64,000 nt of DNA from Defluviitaleaceae bacterium (lineage in GTDB: Bacteria; Bacillota; Clostridia; Lachnospirales; WRAX01), in contig WQWB01000002.1 in the NCBI GenBank assembly GCA_009785555.1, positions 1-64,000 on the forward strand, read 5' to 3'. The notes beneath the pieces are model-generated. The model did no database searches, was not told the origin of the DNA, and saw only the letters and a list, made by a program, of their open reading frames with translations. Position 1 is the stretch's first letter; every line of letters starts with the position of its first letter. Positions 47,563 to 57,008 of this stretch are shown here, piece after piece. Made by a program: the position numbers and the translations under genes.

Positions 47563-49641
47563 TCACAACCTTATAAGCTCCGCAATACTGATGGCTATAT
47601 TATCCAAGATATCATAAAACTTATCGTTCAAATCATAATACTTGCCGTTAGGTTTCGTCACCGGGTCGTAGGCGGATATGCTGTCCTTGTCCTTACGGGC
47701 CACAACATAGGTCGTCACTTCGCGGCTGGCTAGAATGTTGCAGATATCCTGCACGCTCTTGCCATCAAACGTCGGCACGTGTGGCGGTGCGTCGGTTATA
47801 AGGATAAATATGTTCTTCGATCCGTCAGGAACGCGTGCAGATTCGAGGAGCTGTACACCCGTCTCAAGCGCCTCAAGGCTGGATTCCGGTATGTCGCCGC
47901 CATAAGTACGTGGGATGTTCTTAACCTGCTTTTGGAAACGTGATACGTCATCCGTAAAATTGTAAACGCTTGGTTTCTCCTTTTCACCAAGGTCACCGAA
48001 TCCGATAAGCCCCAGCTTAAAAGAACAACCCTTGGACGCAAGTATGTTAGAAAACTCTATCGCTCTATCCTTCACGCCATTGATGTACGTGTCCATGCTT
48101 CCTGTCGTGTCTATCACAAACACGATATTTACAGCCGTTCCGCTCATGGCGGCGGGCGGCTTGGGCGCATTTTCCTTCGTCCTGTCAAATTCCGCCTTCT
48201 CCGTCTTGCCGGTAGACACATCTTTTACATAAACCTCAAAAAGATTGTTTTTATCAATTGCATAGGTAATCTCGATTTGGGTCGTACCCTTAAGCCCGCT
48301 AAGCACTACAGAACCGATGTATTTGCGCTCCGCCTCAAAGCCTTGCTCCCATTGGAAAACATCCACGTTAACGACTGGCGCGCCGCTGGAAGCGAAATTA
48401 GCGTCGCTAAATTTGGACGGGATAGGGCTACCCATCGGTATAATAGGGATAAGCCCGCGCTCCCTCGTGGATACGTTTACAACAGCCTCCGTGCCAAAAA
48501 TTTGGCGCGTTACCTGCCCCACCTTTACATTTGAGCCGGGCAGGTGGATTAAATAATTGTAAATCGCCGCCCCCATTGCGACGGATTTGGCCGGATCAGT
48601 CGCGCGGTACGGCTCTTTAATAAAACCAGCAACCATGCGGCGCACCATAGGAATGAGCGTGGACCCACCGACGAGGATGACCTTCGATATCTCGTCCGCA
48701 CCTTTACCAGCGCGGTTAAGTGCTTCTTCCACAATATCACGCGACCTATCCACGTATTTACGGATCATCGCCTCAAACTCATCGCGCGTTATCTCAAATG
48801 ATAGGTTAAGCGGTACGCCGTCCCGTATCGTAAGCGGGTTGACCCGCACGGCGGCCTTGTTTGCGCCGGAAAGCTTCTTCTTCGTTTGCTCAGCCTCAAA
48901 GCGAAGTTTCTGCAGTACGCGCTTACGCTCCAATTCCGGCAAGGCATCCAAATCAACCTCAGTCTCCGCTGTAAACCTTTCCTTCATGAAGCGAACAAGC
49001 TCCGCGTCGAAATCATCGCCGCCCAGGTTCATATCACCCACGTCGGACAACTCTTGGAAGACTTCTTGCCCGTCCCCATCTTTACCCACCTTCAACACGC
49101 ACGCGTCAAACGTGCCGCCGCCCAGGTCGTAGACCAAAAGCGTCTGCGCGTAAGCCTGCCGGTAACCGTACTCTATGGCCGCACTTAACGGCTCACTAAG
49201 CAAAAAGACCTCCTTAAAACCTGCAAGCGCACCGGCTGTTTTGGTGGCGAAAATTTGCCTATCGTTAAAATAGGCCGGATGGGTGATGACAACCTCGTCA
49301 AACACGCAGCCCGCCTGCTCCTCCGCACATGACTTCAACTTTTTAAGTATTTCCGCCGATATCTCCTCCGGCGTTTTCGTTATCTCTCCGATATTTACGC
49401 TTTCCGCGCCGCCGATCAGGCGTTTTATAGACATTACCGTCGTCTCCGGGTAGATTATCGCGCCGCTCTTGGCCTCCGCGCCGACAATAACTCCATCCTC
49501 GTTCTTTCCATCACCAAACGTAACCACCGACGGCAAAATCTCGTCCATGCCATCTATCTTAACCGTCTCCAACCTGTCCGTCTTGTCATTATAAATCACG
49601 GCAACCGAGTTCGTCGTGCCGAGGTCTATTCCTAAATACAT
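47563..49641 (-). CDS. Hsp70/DnaK-like ATPase fused to C-terminal von Willebrand factor A domain
   Basis: MYLGIDLGTTNSVAV, YDLGGGTFDACVLKV, VGGSTLIPMVRRMV; then VFVIDTTGSMDTYINGVKDRA (MIDAS). Confidence 0.9.
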   Translation of the reverse strand: MYLGIDLGTTNSVAVIYNDKTDRLETVKIDGMDEILPSVVTFGDGKNEDGVIVGAEAKSGAIIYPETTVMSIKRLIGGAESVNIGEITKTPEEISAEILKKLKSCAEEQAGCVFDEVVITHPAYFNDRQIFATKTAGALAGFKEVFLLSEPLSAAIEYGYRQAYAQTLLVYDLGGGTFDACVLKVGKDGDGQEVFQELSDVGDMNLGGDDFDAELVRFMKERFTAETEVDLDALPELERKRVLQKLRFEAEQTKKKLSGANKAAVRVNPLTIRDGVPLNLSFEITRDEFEAMIRKYVDRSRDIVEEALNRAGKGADEISKVILVGGSTLIPMVRRMVAGFIKEPYRATDPAKSVAMGAAIYNYLIHLPGSNVKVGQVTRQIFGTEAVVNVSTRERGLIPIIPMGSPIPSKFSDANFASSGAPVVNVDVFQWEQGFEAERKYIGSVVLSGLKGTTQIEITYAIDKNNLFEVYVKDVSTGKTEKAEFDRTKENAPKPPAAMSGTAVNIVFVIDTTGSMDTYINGVKDRAIEFSNILASKGCSFKLGLIGFGDLGEKEKPSVYNFTDDVSRFQKQVKNIPRTYGGDIPESSLEALETGVQLLESARVPDGSKNIFILITDAPPHVPTFDGKSVQDICNILASREVTTYVVARKDKDSISAYDPVTKPNGKYYDLNDKFYDILDNIAISIAELIRL

Positions 49642-49781
49642 ATATTTTACCCCTTTTATCCATCGTATTTGTGTAAAGTATACCACACCAAGCCAACGTT
49701 TGTCTATTAAATTTTGCCGCAAGTTGACATTTATACCGTGCTGTGATAAACTTTCAGAATATATAATTGGGGGAACAGAAA

Positions 49782-50210
49782 ATGAACCTTACCTTTGGGC
49801 TATTGTGCGAAAGCGACGCCTCACATATAACCGAAATTGTTAATTGGTTTATGGAATGCAGCTACGACCAAATTAAGGCGTTTTTATCTGAAAAGCAAAA
49901 TATAGCCATTGTAGCAAAATTGGATGAAAGAGTAGTCGGCCTAGTATATGGGTATTCGCTCACATGCTTCGATAAGGAAAAACCACAGTTCTTTATATAC
50001 TCCGTAGATGTCCATAACGATCATCAGAACACCGGCTACGGCAGCCAGCTTGTGGCGTATGCAGTGGAATGGGCGCGAAACAATGGCTTTGGCGAGGCCT
50101 TCGTCATGACACACAAAGACAACCCTCGCGCTTGCAAGGTGTACGAAAAGGCTGGTATGACACATAGCGAGAGCGACTGCGAGCGGATGTATGAAATTGA
50201 ATATGAATAG
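49782..50210 (+). CDS. GNAT family N-acetyltransferase
   Basis: VDVHNDHQNTGYGSQLVAYAVEWARNNGF...NPRACKVYEKAGM. Confidence 0.85.
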   Translation: MNLTFGLLCESDASHITEIVNWFMECSYDQIKAFLSEKQNIAIVAKLDERVVGLVYGYSLTCFDKEKPQFFIYSVDVHNDHQNTGYGSQLVAYAVEWARNNGFGEAFVMTHKDNPRACKVYEKAGMTHSESDCERMYEIEYE

Positions 50211-50258
50211 TGAATCGTACGCTTAGAGCTTTTTAATGAAACGGAAGGATCTTTAGCA

Positions 50259-50750
50259 ATGAAGAAAATAACCTTTATGGAAGCATTGGGGCATGCCGCG
50301 CCGCAACCAGTTGCCTTAATTTGCATACCCATACCCGATTCCTATGGGCGCACGAACCTTGCCCCGGTGGCATGGTGGACGTTTTTGGAAAGCGAGCCGC
50401 CGATGATTGGGTTCTCTATGGCAAAACAGAGCTACACCTGCGAACTAGCTAGTAATACGGACAAATTGGTGATATGCCTGCCCGGTGAGACCATCGCCGA
50501 CGAGGTACTTAAATGCGGCACAGTTACGGGGCTTGATGTTGACAAAGCACATAAATACGGCATTGAGCTGGCTGGCGGTGAAGCGAAGTATCCGGCTCAC
50601 AGTAAAATTGCATTCATCTGCACGGTATCTCAACGTGTTCCCGTAGGCGACTGTGTGTTCTTCGTGTGCAGCGTGGACGATATCTTAGCAGATGAGGCGC
50701 GGCGGCATATTTACACTTTGGGTAAATCCCAAAAATTGGGGGCATTATAA
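50259..50750 (+). CDS. Flavin reductase-like (FMN-binding split barrel) protein
   Basis: PQPVALICIPIPDSYGRTNLAPVAWWTFLESEPPMIGFSM. Confidence 0.85.
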   Translation: MKKITFMEALGHAAPQPVALICIPIPDSYGRTNLAPVAWWTFLESEPPMIGFSMAKQSYTCELASNTDKLVICLPGETIADEVLKCGTVTGLDVDKAHKYGIELAGGEAKYPAHSKIAFICTVSQRVPVGDCVFFVCSVDDILADEARRHIYTLGKSQKLGAL

Positions 50751-50961
50751 CTTCTATGCGTATTGTATAAGTTTGGCTATGATGTATAATTATAACCCGC
50801 AAATTACAATAATCGCACGCAAACCTATAAATACGCAGGCAGAAATGCTTTTATACAACTATATAAAATTACTTCGGTGAAGCCATGTGATTATTAAAAG
50901 GGTATTCACTTTTGCCGGAAGTATTGGTGAAAGGCGATATTAGCGTATCGGATATTGATTT

Positions 50962-52935
50962 ATGCATTATGATATAATTGTAATAGGAGGCGGCCACGCT
51001 GGCTGCGAGGCAGCCTTGGCTGCGGCGCGGCTTGGTTTCGGCGAACATAGTTCGCTCCTACACACATTCGAACACAATTCGCCTCCGCACGCATTCAAAC
51101 ATGGTTCGACCATGTATACGTTGGGGTGTACTGTGCGCGTACTGATGCTTGCAATCAGCTTGGACAGCATCGCCCAAATGCCTTGCAACCCCTGTATCGG
51201 CGGCACGTCCAAAGGACACCTCGTACGCGAGATCGACGCGCTCGGCGGCGCAATGGGCAAAGTTATCGACAAAACCTACATCCAATCTAAAATGCTTAAC
51301 ACGGCAAAGGGCCCAGCCGTACACTCCCTACGCGCACAGGCAGACAAGGCCAAGTACGCCGCGGAAATGCGCCGCTTACTTGCCGAGCAGCCCAACCTAA
51401 CCATACGTCAAGGCGAAGTCGATGAAATTATCTTAGATAATAATGGCAATGTAAGCGGTGTAAAGATTACGACGGGTATTGTCTACAAATGCAACTCCGC
51501 CGTTATCGCCGCGGGTACATACCTTAACGCACGTTGCCTGATAGGTGAAACCGTTATAGAAACGGGTCCCGGAGGAATGAAACGAAGCGAAGCGTTAACC
51601 GGCTCACTTCAGAAATTAGGCTTAAAATTCATACGCCTCAAAACAGGCACACCGGCGCGCATACGCCGCAGCAGCATAGATTTTTCTAAACTAAATATTG
51701 AATATGGAGATGAACCCGTCATCCCCTTCTCTTTTTCTAGCACACCGGAAAGCATTGCCCGCTCACAGATACCGTGTTACAGCACATACACGACGCAGGC
51801 GACGCACGAGATCATCCGCGCCAATATCCACCGCTCACCCATGCACATCGGCCTGATGGAGGGCGCGCCCACACGTTATTGCCCGTCGATAGAGGATAAA
51901 GTCGTGCGCTTCGCGGATAAAGAGCGCCACCAGGTGTTTATCGAGCCCGAAGGCGAAAATACGGAAGAGATGTATATTCAAGGCATGAGCAGCTCCTTGC
52001 CGGAAGATGTACAGGAACATGTATACCGCTCTATCCCAGGGCTTGAGGACTGCGAAATCATGCGCCCAGCATATGCGATCGAATATTCCGCGCTGGACGC
52101 GACCGCGTTAAAGCTATCTCTAGAATTTAAGGATATACCCAACCTCTTCTCCGCCGGGCAAATAAACGGCAGCAGCGGTTATGAGGAGGCGGCGGCACAA
52201 GGCCTTATTGCAGGTATCAACGCCTACCGCAAGCTAGCCGAGCTTGATCCTGTTATAATTAAACGTAACGAGGGGTACACCGGGGTACTGATAGACGATT
52301 TGGTTACGAAAGGCACGGAGGAACCGTACCGCATGATGACAAGCCGCGCCGAATACCGCCTACTCCTACGGCAGGACAACGCGGACATACGCCTTTTACC
52401 TTTAGCAAAAGAAATCGGCTTAGTTTCCGAAAAGCAGATAGCAACTATCAAAGATAAAATCACAGCAATCGAAGCGGAGATCAAACGTTTGGACACAACA
52501 ATAATTCCGCCTGATTTGTTTAACCGTGAAATACACGAAACGCACAAAAGCTCGGCTATCCAAACGGGTATGCGGCTTAGCGAACTTATAAAAAGACCGG
52601 AACTTTCTTACAAAACCCTTTCCCCCATTGACTTATATAGGCCGGATTTACCTGCCGCTGTCTGCGAGCAGGTTGAGATATCTCTCAAATACGAAGGTTA
52701 TATCAAACGGCAGGAACGGAATGCTGAGGCGTTTTTACGTAACGAGCAACTTGCCCTGCCCGGCGATGCGGACTATAAAAATATCCACGGCCTGCGGCTG
52801 GAGGCGCGGCAAAAGCTGGCTCAGCACAGGCCCAGTAATTTAGGTAATGCGAGCCGAATAACGGGCGTGTCTCCGTCAGATATTGCAGTGCTGTTGGTTT
52901 GGTTGGAAAGCCGCCGCCGTACGCATACAAAATAG
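50962..52935 (+). CDS. mnmG: tRNA uridine-5-carboxymethylaminomethyl modification enzyme MnmG with in-frame insertion
   Basis: YDIIVIGGGHAGCEAALAAARLG ... SLDSIAQMPCNPCIGGTSKGHLVREIDALGGAMGK; ~32 extra residues between them. Confidence 0.95.
   Translation: MHYDIIVIGGGHAGCEAALAAARLGFGEHSSLLHTFEHNSPPHAFKHGSTMYTLGCTVRVLMLAISLDSIAQMPCNPCIGGTSKGHLVREIDALGGAMGKVIDKTYIQSKMLNTAKGPAVHSLRAQADKAKYAAEMRRLLAEQPNLTIRQGEVDEIILDNNGNVSGVKITTGIVYKCNSAVIAAGTYLNARCLIGETVIETGPGGMKRSEALTGSLQKLGLKFIRLKTGTPARIRRSSIDFSKLNIEYGDEPVIPFSFSSTPESIARSQIPCYSTYTTQATHEIIRANIHRSPMHIGLMEGAPTRYCPSIEDKVVRFADKERHQVFIEPEGENTEEMYIQGMSSSLPEDVQEHVYRSIPGLEDCEIMRPAYAIEYSALDATALKLSLEFKDIPNLFSAGQINGSSGYEEAAAQGLIAGINAYRKLAELDPVIIKRNEGYTGVLIDDLVTKGTEEPYRMMTSRAEYRLLLRQDNADIRLLPLAKEIGLVSEKQIATIKDKITAIEAEIKRLDTTIIPPDLFNREIHETHKSSAIQTGMRLSELIKRPELSYKTLSPIDLYRPDLPAAVCEQVEISLKYEGYIKRQERNAEAFLRNEQLALPGDADYKNIHGLRLEARQKLAQHRPSNLGNASRITGVSPSDIAVLLVWLESRRRTHTK
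51037..51120 (+). repeat. In-frame triplicated palindromic repeat inside mnmG
   Basis: TTCGGCGAACATAGTTCGCTCCTACACACA / TTCGAACACAATTCGCCTCCGCACGCA / TTCAAACATGGTTCGACCATGTATACG; peptide FGEHSSLLHT-FEHNSPPHA-FKHGSTMYT. Confidence 0.8.
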
Positions 52936-52953
52936 CGAGGTGCAAAAATAAGT

Positions 52954-53694
52954 ATGACAGAGTTTACAAAAAGACTGATGATAGGCGCAAAAGCCTTAAA
53001 TTGCGAAATAAGCGAACAGGGCGCGCATAAACTCCATACCTTCATGCAGCTGGTTTTGGAACGCAACAAAGTAATGAACCTAACATCCGTGACGGATGAA
53101 GATGGGTTCCTCGCTAAACACTTCTTTGACAGCCTCGCCATAGCCAAATATGTTAAGAACGTTAGCACGTGCATTGACATCGGCACTGGAGCGGGCTTTC
53201 CTGGCATACCCCTCAGCATAGCCTTACCCGGCACCGACTTCACCCTCCTTGATTCAACCAATAAAAAGCTGAAGTTCATCGACGAGGTATCCGCCAAGCT
53301 CAGCATTACGAATGCCAAAACACTACACGAACGAGCCGAGGACGCAGGCCAATCCGACAGCCACCGAGATAGGTACAGCACCGCCGTCTCCCGCGCCGTC
53401 GCCGCATTGCCACTGCTTTGCGAGCTGTGCATCCCCCTTGTCGCCATAGACGGCGTATTTATTGCCATGAAGGGCCCGAACTTTATAAACACCGGCGAAT
53501 ATGCCGACGCGCAAAAAATAATCAAGGATTTAGGCGGGAGCATCGTATCAACTCACGAAACTGACTTACCACAGCTTGGAAGCGCGGAAAAAATATCACG
53601 CACGATCATAATCATAAAAAAAATTCGTGCCACTCCGCCAAAATATCCGAGAAATTCCAAGGATTTGGCAAAAATTTATAAAAAAACAGTATAA
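52954..53694 (+). CDS. rsmG: 16S rRNA (guanine527-N7)-methyltransferase
   Basis: MNLTSVTDEDGFLAKHFFDSLA, CIDIGTGAGFPGIPLSIALP; downstream of mnmG. Confidence 0.95.
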   Translation: MTEFTKRLMIGAKALNCEISEQGAHKLHTFMQLVLERNKVMNLTSVTDEDGFLAKHFFDSLAIAKYVKNVSTCIDIGTGAGFPGIPLSIALPGTDFTLLDSTNKKLKFIDEVSAKLSITNAKTLHERAEDAGQSDSHRDRYSTAVSRAVAALPLLCELCIPLVAIDGVFIAMKGPNFINTGEYADAQKIIKDLGGSIVSTHETDLPQLGSAEKISRTIIIIKKIRATPPKYPRNSKDLAKIYKKTV

Positions 53695-53729
53695 AATTGG
53701 CGAAAAATACGATATACTGCGAACGAATT

Positions 53730-53743
53730 ATTTCCCGGGCTAT
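53730..53743. promoter_or_regulatory. Candidate Noc-binding site upstream of noc
   Basis: ATTTCCCGGGCTAT, 12/14 to the B. subtilis NBS ATTTCCCGGGAAAT. Confidence 0.35.
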
Positions 53744-53792
53744 GGTAAAATATGGTACAATACTCCTACTACATAAGAGGAGGTAATAAAAT

Positions 53793-54617
53793 ATGTTTCA
53801 GCCAATTAACGAAGCCAGTGAAATAATTTATTTAAATGTTGAGCATGTTTCACCAAGCCCATACCAGCCCCGCACGGTATTTGAACGGCAGTCTTTGGAG
53901 GAGCTGGCGGACAGCATCCGCGTATACGGCGTTATGCAGCCTATCACGGTACGCCACATCAACAACTCCGTATACGAGCTCGTGGCCGGTGAGCGTAGGT
54001 TGCGCGCCTCCGTATTGGCCGGGTTAAACTCCATCCCCGCAATCGTCGTGCATATAAGCGATAGGGACAGTGCGCTTCTTGCCCTAATCGAAAATATCCA
54101 GCGCGAAAACCTGAACTTCTTCGACGAGGCTGAAGGCCTAAAAAGCCTTGGTGATGTCTACGGCTTCACGCAGGAGGAGATCGCCCGCAAAATCGGCAAA
54201 AACCAAAGCACCGTAGCCAATAAGCTACGCATCCTCCGCCTGCCGCGGGAAGTACGCCGCATCATCCTAGACAACGACCTCACCGAACGCCACGCTCGCG
54301 CCCTGTTAAAATTGCCGGCGCACGACGGAGACATAATGCACCGTGTTCTAACGAAAATTGTTATGGATAATTTGAATGTAAAGGATACGGAAAGGTTGAT
54401 AGAGCGCGCCATAGAGACGACAAGAATGGACAATGCGAAGGACTTAACCGCCTCCGAAAACAGACAAAGGGTTAAAGCGTATTTTAAGGATTTAAGGATG
54501 TTTAAGAACACGATAGAGCAGGCCGTCGGCTTCATGCAGAACGTCGGGCTTTCCACGGAGTATGATATAGATGAACGAGAAGACGGCTGCTTTATCAGCA
54601 TAACCGTAAGTTATTGA
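53793..54617 (+). CDS. noc: ParB-family nucleoid occlusion protein (Noc type)
   Basis: SPYQPRTVFERQSLEELADSI, ELVAGERRLRA, LIENIQREN; recognition helix GKNQSTVANKLR and ERHARAL as in Noc. Confidence 0.85.
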   Translation: MFQPINEASEIIYLNVEHVSPSPYQPRTVFERQSLEELADSIRVYGVMQPITVRHINNSVYELVAGERRLRASVLAGLNSIPAIVVHISDRDSALLALIENIQRENLNFFDEAEGLKSLGDVYGFTQEEIARKIGKNQSTVANKLRILRLPREVRRIILDNDLTERHARALLKLPAHDGDIMHRVLTKIVMDNLNVKDTERLIERAIETTRMDNAKDLTASENRQRVKAYFKDLRMFKNTIEQAVGFMQNVGLSTEYDIDEREDGCFISITVSY

Positions 54618-54660
54618 TACATATTTGCAAACTAGTGAATGGAATGAGTGATGTAACAAA

Positions 54661-55068
54661 ATGATTACCGCAAAATGGGTTACTTTAAACGAACTAAAGA
54701 ATATTGCAAAAGAATCAAAAATAGGCGCTGGTTTTTTCGAAACAAGCACGGATACCGCCACCCAGTACATAGCCGCATATGCGGACGGTGAGTTTGCCGG
54801 TATGGGCTACCTGTTGCCCGGTGGCAAAAGTGAGCGTGTTAAAAAATACGCCGCCGTACACGACAACTACAGGCGTAGCGGCATTGGCAACCTGATCTTC
54901 CGTATGCTTATCCGCCGCGCGTACAATGCGGGCTATAAAAGCTCCGTCGTCTTCACCCCGCCTGAGGCAGTAGCATTCTTTATTAAACTTGGCTACGTAA
55001 CTTTCGGTTCACACGGCGGCCTTGTCGAAATGCGCCGCGATGGGGATGTTTTTGGGGTGTGTTCTTAA
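54661..55068 (+). CDS. GNAT family N-acetyltransferase
   Basis: YAAVHDNYRRSGIGNLIFRMLIRRAYNAGYKS. Confidence 0.8.
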   Translation: MITAKWVTLNELKNIAKESKIGAGFFETSTDTATQYIAAYADGEFAGMGYLLPGGKSERVKKYAAVHDNYRRSGIGNLIFRMLIRRAYNAGYKSSVVFTPPEAVAFFIKLGYVTFGSHGGLVEMRRDGDVFGVCS

Positions 55069-55098
55069 TATACTGGTCATTTCACAGTTTTTTTAACG

Positions 55099-55389
55099 TT
55101 ATCTATTGACTACAGTAACATGAATAACATCCCCAACTTGCTTACCAATCCTCGCACGGATAGACTTGAGAACACCTATAACATAGCTAACAGACCCATC
55201 CGCGTTCCTCAACCCCATATTCACTATGCTGCCTTCATACACTTCGCCGTCAAAAGTAGCGCGCACCTTCACGCGGCCTTTGCCAAACTCCTCACGTATA
55301 TCGTACGGAAACACCACGTACGCACCTCCCTTTCCGCATTCGGACGAGCAGATCACCGCATCATATTCGTAGATTTTCTTTGTCGTCAT
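55099..55389 (-). CDS. DUF1905-like protein
   Basis: GGAYVVFPYDIREEFGKGRVKVRATFDGEVYEGSIVNMG. Confidence 0.75.
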   Translation of the reverse strand: MTTKKIYEYDAVICSSECGKGGAYVVFPYDIREEFGKGRVKVRATFDGEVYEGSIVNMGLRNADGSVSYVIGVLKSIRARIGKQVGDVIHVTVVNR

Positions 55390-56024
55390 TTTATTATAAG
55401 CACAGCCTCCGTCGCCGTCTGCACTTCCTCGGCGGTGTAGCCGTTGCGCAGCTCCGCCAGCACAAGGCCGTCTACCGTAACCTCAATTACGGCCATCTCC
55501 GTAATTATCATATCCACGACACCCGCCGCGGACAACGGCAGCGTACATTCTCTAAGTATCTTCGCGGCACCTTTAGCCGTATGCTCCATCGCGACGATAA
55601 CTTTTTTCGCGCCGACGAGAAGATCCATCGCGCCGCCCATGCCAGGTACGAGTTTTCCTGGTATCATATAGTTGGCTATATTACCCGCCTCATCCACCTG
55701 CAGCGCGCCAAGCACCGTAATGTCCAGATGCCCGCCGCGTACGATGCCAAACGACACGGCCGAATCGAAGTACGCGCCTCCCGGCAAGATCGTAACGACA
55801 TCGCCGCCCGCGTTTACAATAAGAGAGTCGGCCTCGTCTGCCGCCGGCACGGGTCCAAGGCCGGTAAACCCATTTTCGGAATGAAATACGACATTAACCC
55901 CTTCAGGCAAAAAATCCGCAACCTTTGTTGGTAAGCCAATACCCAAGTTGACGTACTGCCCATCCCTAAGCTCCATCGCCACGCGGGCGGCTATATCGTT
56001 TTGTATTTGCTGTTTTTCCATCAT
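55386..56024 (-). CDS. 3-oxoacid CoA-transferase subunit B
   Basis: YVNLGIGLPTKVADFLPEGVNVVFHSENGFTGLGP. Confidence 0.93.
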   Translation of the reverse strand: MMEKQQIQNDIAARVAMELRDGQYVNLGIGLPTKVADFLPEGVNVVFHSENGFTGLGPVPAADEADSLIVNAGGDVVTILPGGAYFDSAVSFGIVRGGHLDITVLGALQVDEAGNIANYMIPGKLVPGMGGAMDLLVGAKKVIVAMEHTAKGAAKILRECTLPLSAAGVVDMIITEMAVIEVTVDGLVLAELRNGYTAEEVQTATEAVLIIK

Positions 56025-56197
56025 TCTAATCCTCTCTTCGCGCCGATCTCCCGATCTATCAAAGTTTCAATATAAGTTGCCTGCAGCCATACCCACATCA
56101 TCTAACGACCGTAATTGAGCAAAATAACCAAATTAAAAGCAGATCAGCCAATTCCGCTCCTATCGTCATTTTTCTCGAACTTGCGAAACCGTTTATT

Positions 56198-56345
56198 ATA
56201 TGAAGAATGTTCGTAGAATAACTACATGCGCAGTTATTCTACGAACAGGCTAGGACGCTTACGCGTTGCTCAGCCCTACTTTGAAATAGCAAAAAATTTT
56301 TCCAAGCTAAAATTTTTTTTGCTATTTCAAAGTAATTCCTCTATA
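56198..56345. repeat. MITE-like element, copy C (reverse orientation to copy A)
   Basis: TGTTCGTAGAATAACT..AGTTATTCTACGAACA; ACGC-TTAC-GCGT inner stem; TACTTTGAAATAGCAAAAAAT...ATTTTTTTTGCTATTTCAAAGTA; ATTCCTCTATA end. Confidence 0.85.
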
Positions 56346-56360
56346 AAATTCACCGCGCTA

Positions 56361-57008
56361 TTACGCCTTCACCACATAATCCACAAAGATACCTGGCGTG
56401 ATAACGCTGTTCGGCTCAATTCCGCCAATTTTTATAAGTTCACCGGCCTCGCAGATCGTGAGACGAGCCGCGCCGGCCATCACGTTGTTCATGTTCACCG
56501 CCGCGCCTTTATACGTCATGTTGCCGCTTTCGTCCACACGCGCGCCGTAGATCAGGCCCACATCAGCGGTAAGGGGTAGCTCCAGCAAGTATGCATTGTC
56601 GTTTACCATGATCTTCTCTTTGCCCTCTTCCACCGCCGTGCCGATGCCCGTCGCTGTTAAAAAGCCTCCCAAGCCGTACGCCGCGGCGCGTATACGTTCC
56701 GCTAATGTTCCTTGCGGTATTAGTTCAACTTCCATCTCACCAGCATTCATCAAAACGCCGCTTTTCTTATTTGTGCCTATATGCGATGAAATAAGACGTT
56801 TAACGCGCCGCTCGGCTACCAAACGTCCGACGCTCGCGTCTTCCCAGCCACTGTCCACGGTAATAAGCGTTAAATCGCGTATATCGGCTTCCAGGATTGC
56901 GTTTATGAGCATATCCGGCCGCCCAACGCGCCCAAAACCACCAATCATCACGGACATCCCGCTTTTTATGAAACCCATAACCCTATCGACTGTTATAACC
57001 TTATTCAT
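56361..57008 (-). CDS. 3-oxoacid CoA-transferase subunit A
   Basis: GMSVMIGGFGRVGRPDMLINAI, LTATGIGTAVEEGKE. Confidence 0.93.
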   Translation of the reverse strand: MNKVITVDRVMGFIKSGMSVMIGGFGRVGRPDMLINAILEADIRDLTLITVDSGWEDASVGRLVAERRVKRLISSHIGTNKKSGVLMNAGEMEVELIPQGTLAERIRAAAYGLGGFLTATGIGTAVEEGKEKIMVNDNAYLLELPLTADVGLIYGARVDESGNMTYKGAAVNMNNVMAGAARLTICEAGELIKIGGIEPNSVITPGIFVDYVVKA

